A DNA stretch of 64,000 nt from DASXTK01 sp050744325 (GTDB lineage Bacteria > Actinomycetota > Acidimicrobiia > Acidimicrobiales > VFJN01), in NCBI GenBank assembly GCA_050744325.1, contig JBOGHK010000221.1, forward strand, positions 66,615-130,614, in the 5' to 3' direction. The position numbers and the translations under genes were made by a program. The notes beneath the pieces were generated by a model that was given only the letters and a program-made list of their open reading frames with translations, was not told the origin of the DNA and ran no database searches. Below, one piece after another: positions 60,586 to 64,000 of the stretch. The stretch's first letter is position 1; the number at the start of each line of letters is the position of its first letter.

Positions 60586-61079
60586 ACGCGAGGCACGGCG
60601 CCGAGACCGTTCGGACGCTGACCAAGCCGCAGCGCCAGCACCGGGTCGCTCGCCTGCTGGCCGAGCAGTCGGTCACCAGCCAGGTCCAGCTGGTCGAGTT
60701 GCTGGCCGCCGAAGGGGTGGTGGCAACCCAGGCCACCGTGTCGCGCGACCTCGACGAGCTCGGCGCCGTGAAGGTGCGGGTGGCGGGCGGCGCGACGGTC
60801 TATGCGATCCCCGAGCTGCCGATGGAACGCCACGTCCCGGAGGACACCCTCCGCCGGGTGCTGGGCGAGTTCGTCGTCGACGTCGCCCACTCGGGGAACC
60901 TGGTGGTGCTGCGGACCCCGCCAGGCTCGGCGCACGTCGTGGCGTCGGCGCTGGATCGCACCGGCGTCCGTGGCGTGGTGGGCACGGTGGCGGGTGACGA
61001 CACCTTGATCGTGGTGGTCGCCGAGCAGATCGGCGGCGACCGGATGGCAGCGCAGCTGCGCCAGTACGCGGGTCTCTGA
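60582..61079 (+). CDS. argR: Arginine repressor
   Basis: The protein has 165 residues. The N-terminal winged helix has PQRQHRVARLLAEQSVTSQV, the recognition part LVELLAAEGVVATQATVSRD and LDELGAVKVRV. The C-terminal arginine-binding hexamer domain has VVLRTPPGSAHVVASALDRT and VVGTVAGDDTLIVVV (the GTxAGDDT arginine motif). It should bind the operators before argC and carA and so control its own operon. GTGA overlap with argF. Confidence 0.96.
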   Translation: MNARHGAETVRTLTKPQRQHRVARLLAEQSVTSQVQLVELLAAEGVVATQATVSRDLDELGAVKVRVAGGATVYAIPELPMERHVPEDTLRRVLGEFVVDVAHSGNLVVLRTPPGSAHVVASALDRTGVRGVVGTVAGDDTLIVVVAEQIGGDRMAAQLRQYAGL

Positions 61080-61092
61080 AGAGGAGCTGAAC

Positions 61093-62289
61093 GTGAAACG
61101 AGTGGTCCTGGCTTACAGCGGTGGTCTCGATACCTCCGTGGCGGTCCGATGGATGATCGACAACCTCGACGTCGAGGTCATCGCGCTGGCCGTCGACGTC
61201 GGCCAGTCCAGCGACGACTGGGACGTGGTGCGGGCCCGGGCCCTGGCGGCGGGCGCCGTGGAGGCCGTCGTGGTCGACGCTCGCGACGAGTTCGCTCGCG
61301 ACTACTGCCTGCCAGTGCTGCGAGCCAACGCACTGTACGAGGGCCGGTACCCGCTGGTCTCGGCGCTGTCCCGGCCGCTGATCACCAGGCACCTGGTCGC
61401 CGCCGCCCGTGACCATGCCGCCGATGCGGTGGCCCACGGCTGCACCGGCAAGGGAAACGACCAGGTCCGCTTCGAGGTCGCCACCCGGGCGCTGGCGCCC
61501 GACCTCGAGGTCGTTGCCCCGGTCCGCTCCTGGGGCATGACTCGTGAGGACTGCATCCTCTACGCCTACGACCACGACATCCCGATCACGGCGACCAAGG
61601 AGAAGCTGTACTCGATCGACGACAACCTCTGGGGCCGGGCGATCGAGTGCGGTGAGATGGAGGACCCGTGGGCACAGCCGCCGCCGGGGGTCTGGGCGCT
61701 TACCACCCCGACAGCGACCGAACCGGTGGATGTCGTCGTCGGGTTCGACGCAGGGGCACCGGTCAGCATCGACGGCGAGGCCCTCGCCCCTGCGGGGCTG
61801 ATCAGTCGGCTGAACGAGCAGGTCGGCGCCTATGGTTGGGGTCGCATCGACATGGTCGAGAACCGGCGGGTCGGCATCAAGAGCCGCGAGACCTACGAGT
61901 GCCCGGCCGCGCTGGCGCTGGTCATGGCCCACGCCGACCTGGAGGGCATCTGCCTGGAGCGCGACGTGGCCCGCGAGAAGAGCCGGCTCGAGTCGCGCTA
62001 CGCCGAGCTGGTCTACGACGGCCTGTGGTTCAGCCCGCTCAAGGAGGCGCTGGACGCGTTCGTCGCCAGCAGCCAGCAACACGTGACCGGCGAGGTGCGG
62101 CTGCGGCTGTCGCCGGGATCGTGCCAGGTGACCGGCCGGCGGAGCCCGCACAGCCTGTACGACTACGGGCTCGCCACCTACGACGCCGCCGATCGGTTCC
62201 GCCACGAGGACAGCGAGGGGTTCGTTCGGCTGTGGGGCCTCGGCATCCAGACCTGGGCGGCGGTGCAGGGCGTCGGGGAACGTCGGTGA
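61093..62289 (+). CDS. argG: Argininosuccinate synthase
   Basis: The protein has 398 residues. The ATP loop is RVVLAYSGGLDTSVAVRWM (about 3-21); citrulline and aspartate sites include AHGCTGKGNDQVRFEVATRA, YSIDDNLWGRAIECGEMEDP and GRIDMVENRRVGIKSRETYE. It joins citrulline and aspartate. GTG start with GAGGAG 7 bases upstream, 13 bases after argR. Confidence 0.97.
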   Translation: MKRVVLAYSGGLDTSVAVRWMIDNLDVEVIALAVDVGQSSDDWDVVRARALAAGAVEAVVVDARDEFARDYCLPVLRANALYEGRYPLVSALSRPLITRHLVAAARDHAADAVAHGCTGKGNDQVRFEVATRALAPDLEVVAPVRSWGMTREDCILYAYDHDIPITATKEKLYSIDDNLWGRAIECGEMEDPWAQPPPGVWALTTPTATEPVDVVVGFDAGAPVSIDGEALAPAGLISRLNEQVGAYGWGRIDMVENRRVGIKSRETYECPAALALVMAHADLEGICLERDVAREKSRLESRYAELVYDGLWFSPLKEALDAFVASSQQHVTGEVRLRLSPGSCQVTGRRSPHSLYDYGLATYDAADRFRHEDSEGFVRLWGLGIQTWAAVQGVGERR

Positions 62290-62319
62290 CCCCCAGCCGT
62301 GCCGTGGCGCGGTGGCTAT

Positions 62320-62349
62320 CCGGGTCCTGTCGCCGAAGCTCGCCGGCTT
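62320..62349 (+). repeat. Dispersed inverted repeat, copy 1 (argG-argH gap)
   Basis: A 28-base segment (CCGGGTCCTGTCGCCG followed by AAGCTCGCCGGC) recurs in inverted orientation at 63970-63999 with 27 of 28 identical bases. The argG-argH gap (88 bases) is the only sizeable gap inside the arg operon and consists mainly of this sequence. Confidence 0.7.
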
Positions 62350-62377
62350 GCGGCCGACCCCCTTTCCGGGCGGCCCG

Positions 62378-63760
62378 ATGAGCACGCTATGGCACGGCCG
62401 CTTCGCCGGCGGGCCCGCCGACGAGCTGCTGGCGTTCACCGTCAGCCTGCCCTTCGACCGGCGGCTGGCGGCCGACGACATCGCTGGTAGCCAGGCGCAC
62501 GTGCGCGGCCTGGCCCGAGGAGGCTTGCTCGCGGAGAGCGAGCGGGACGTGATCCTCAGCGCTCTCGACCAGGTCGAGCGCGAGCTGGTGGCGGGCGAGC
62601 TGGCGTTCCAGCGCAGCGACGAGGACATCCACACCGCCGTCGAGCGCCGGGTCACCGAGCTGGCCGGCGACGCGGGCGGCAAGCTCCACACGGGGCGGAG
62701 CCGCAACGACCAGGTCGCGACCGCCCTGCGCTTGTGGTGCAAGCGAGAGCTCAACACCGTCGCCCGGCGGGTGGTCGCTCTCGAGCAGGCGCTCAGGGAC
62801 CGCGCCCACGAGGCGGGCGACGCCTACCTCCCCGGCTACACCCATCTGCAGCGTGCCCAGCCGGTGCTGTTGGCCCACCACCTGCTGGCGCACGGCTGGG
62901 CGCTGGCCCGCGACGTGGACCGGCTAGCCGATGCGGTGCGCCGCTTGGATGTCTCGCCCCTGGGCGCGGGCGCGCTGGCGGGTTCGTCGCTACCTCTCGA
63001 TCCCGCTGCGACCGCAGCCGATCTGGGATTCGCCCGGCCGTTCGACAACAGCCTCGACGCTGTCAGCGACCGCGACTTCGTGGCCGAGGCCCTGTTCGCG
63101 CTGAGCCTGCTCGCCGTGCATCTCTCTCGCATCGGCGAGGAGGTGGTGCTGTGGTCGACCGACGAGTTCGGGTTCCTGCGGCTCGCGGACGAGTACGCCA
63201 CCGGGTCGTCGATGTTGCCGCAGAAGAAGAACGCCGACATCGCCGAGCTCGCCCGGGGCAAGGCAGGGCGCGTGATCGGCGACCTGACGGGTCTGCTGGC
63301 CACGCTCAAGGGGTTGCCGCTGAGCTACAACCGCGACCTCCAGGAGGACAAGGAGCCGCTGTTCGATGCCGTCGACCAGGTGAGCCTGGCGTTGGCCGCG
63401 CTGACCGCGCTGATGCAGACCGCGGTGTTCGACCACGGGCGGATGCAGGCTGCGGCAGACACGCCGTGCCTGGCGGCGACCGACCTGGCCGAGTGGCTGG
63501 TGGCACGCGGCCTACCGTTCCGATCGGCTCACGCGCTGGTCGGAGGCCTGGTCCGCGAGAGTCTGGACGGTGGCGACGAGTTGGTCGACCTGGTGACCGC
63601 CCACCCTGACCTCGGCCCCGAAGCCGCCGCGCTACTGGCGCCGGGTGTGCCGGTTCAACGCCGCACGACCCGCGGCGGCGGTGGCCCGGCTCCGGTCGCC
63701 GAGCAGCTGACCCGCTTCGAGCAGCAACTCGCGATGGATGCGGCCCGCCTCCACGCTTAG
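62378..63760 (+). CDS. argH: Argininosuccinate lyase
   Basis: The protein has 460 residues. Fumarase/aspartase-superfamily motifs: LWHGRFAGGPADELLAFTVS, DEDIHTAVERRVTELAG, KLHTGRSRNDQVATALRLW, PGYTHLQRAQPVLLAHHLLA and the catalytic Ser loop GSSMLPQKKNADIAELARGK. It releases arginine and fumarate. ATG 62378 gives the standard N-terminus; an in-frame GTG at 62312 would start inside the repeat. No strong SD is visible. It is the last arg gene. Confidence 0.96.
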   Translation: MSTLWHGRFAGGPADELLAFTVSLPFDRRLAADDIAGSQAHVRGLARGGLLAESERDVILSALDQVERELVAGELAFQRSDEDIHTAVERRVTELAGDAGGKLHTGRSRNDQVATALRLWCKRELNTVARRVVALEQALRDRAHEAGDAYLPGYTHLQRAQPVLLAHHLLAHGWALARDVDRLADAVRRLDVSPLGAGALAGSSLPLDPAATAADLGFARPFDNSLDAVSDRDFVAEALFALSLLAVHLSRIGEEVVLWSTDEFGFLRLADEYATGSSMLPQKKNADIAELARGKAGRVIGDLTGLLATLKGLPLSYNRDLQEDKEPLFDAVDQVSLALAALTALMQTAVFDHGRMQAAADTPCLAATDLAEWLVARGLPFRSAHALVGGLVRESLDGGDELVDLVTAHPDLGPEAAALLAPGVPVQRRTTRGGGGPAPVAEQLTRFEQQLAMDAARLHA

Positions 63761-64000
63761 GCCGTTCTCCACCGGTGGGACAGGGACCCTGCCAAGGTCA
63801 CCCGCACGACCACCATTCTCACTCCCTCTGCACGCTCTGCGGGCCGGCCCGACGACCTCCAGACACACTCTCCCGCACTGCCTGCTGAGGTGGGGCCGAG
63901 CCAACGAGGGGGCCGCCCGGGTGGCGCCGAAGTCGCCGGCCGCTGCCGGAGCGTTGCGGAGGCGGCGGTAGGCCGGCGAGCTTCGGCGACAGGCCCCGGG
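63761..64000. other. Intergenic region after argH
   Basis: No credible gene is seen in these 240 bases. A palindrome CCACCGGTGG is followed closely by CAGGG-A-CCCTG, possibly an argH terminator. The last 30 bases are the second copy of the dispersed repeat. Confidence 0.5.
63970..63999 (-). repeat. Dispersed inverted repeat, copy 2
   Basis: Read on the minus strand, this is CCGGGGCCTGTCGCCG followed by AAGCTCGCCGGC, differing from the argG-argH copy at one of 28 bases. The two copies face each other across argH. Confidence 0.7.

Noticed and set aside
63769..63800. Relation between the CCCTGCCAAGGTC segment after argH and the long hairpin after pheT (CCCTGCCAGGTTC)
   Set aside because: Similarity covers about a dozen bases and the pairing partner is missing, so chance cannot be excluded.

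Overview
The window is a high-GC, gene-dense chromosomal segment of an actinobacterium. The gene content (mihF, actinobacterial-type PriA without Walker A, DUF1844 beside infC, dense operons with 4-base stop/start overlaps, many GTG/TTG starts, TANNNT -10 boxes placed 6-8 bases before start codons) suggests Acidimicrobiia or a close relative rather than Streptomyces or Mycobacterium. That placement is inference; no rRNA lies in the window. No tRNA, CRISPR array, intact insertion sequence or prophage was seen.

Layout. 1-4950: minus-strand accessory genes (lipoprotein cut by the window edge, VOC protein, very large AAA ATPase of the LuxR/MalT style without an HTH, CPT-like kinase). 4940-7123: a gene graveyard with a frameshifted conjugation-type ATPase remnant, a frameshifted sugar-phosphate isomerase, the C-terminal stub of an acylating aldehyde dehydrogenase, and scrambled LivM and LivF pieces. 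7135-14086: aroKB, a membrane protein, a Tat amidase, pepQ, efp and a nusB-HAD fusion. 14087-21750: the pyrR-pyrB-pyrC operon behind a PyrR-binding leader, then carA-carB behind an ArgR-type operator. 21882-23697: minus-strand hydrolase and pyrD. 23866-30274: pyrF, mihF, an archaeal-type CMP-kinase-like gene where gmk is expected, rpoZ, coaBC, metK, priA. 30301-35850: two divergent MalT/LuxR regulators and a 70-residue protein. 36007-38286: mtnA and an Eis-like acetyltransferase. 38393-45226: def, fmt, rsmB, a MogA/MoaB-like gene, ribE, ribBA, ribH, hisG and a cold-shock-like protein. 45228-51626: DUF1844, infC (apparent ATA start), rpmI, rplT, a SpoU methyltransferase, pheS, pheT. 51915-55252: an ECF sigma factor with its membrane partner and a flavin amine oxidase. 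55296-63760: argC-J-B-D-F-R-G-H.

How the parts work together. UMP synthesis (carAB, pyrB, pyrC, pyrD, pyrF) and arginine synthesis (argCJBDFGH) share carbamoyl phosphate. The sequence shows two matching controls: a PyrR-binding RNA loop plus an intragenic terminator at pyrR, and near-identical TGCAT-N4-ATGCA operators at carA and argC, with argR itself in the arg operon. Riboflavin, formyl-Met processing (def/fmt), SAM supply and methionine salvage (metK, mtnA) and the IF3/L35/L20/PheRS translation block make up most of the rest. Gene order broadly follows that known from Mycobacterium (pyrR-pyrB-pyrC-carA-carB-pyrF-mihF-x-rpoZ-coaBC-metK-priA; fmt-rsmB-rib; infC-rpmI-rplT-tsnR-pheST-arg), which helps the calls and makes the departures (inverted pyrD, replaced gmk position, decayed DNA before aroKB) stand out.

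I found no clearly new multi-gene system. The most interesting signals are regulatory or protein-architectural: the PyrR leader with a terminator inside the pyrR reading frame, the infC ATA start, the nusB-HAD fusion, the CMP-kinase-like gene at the gmk position, and altered active-site motifs in aroKB.
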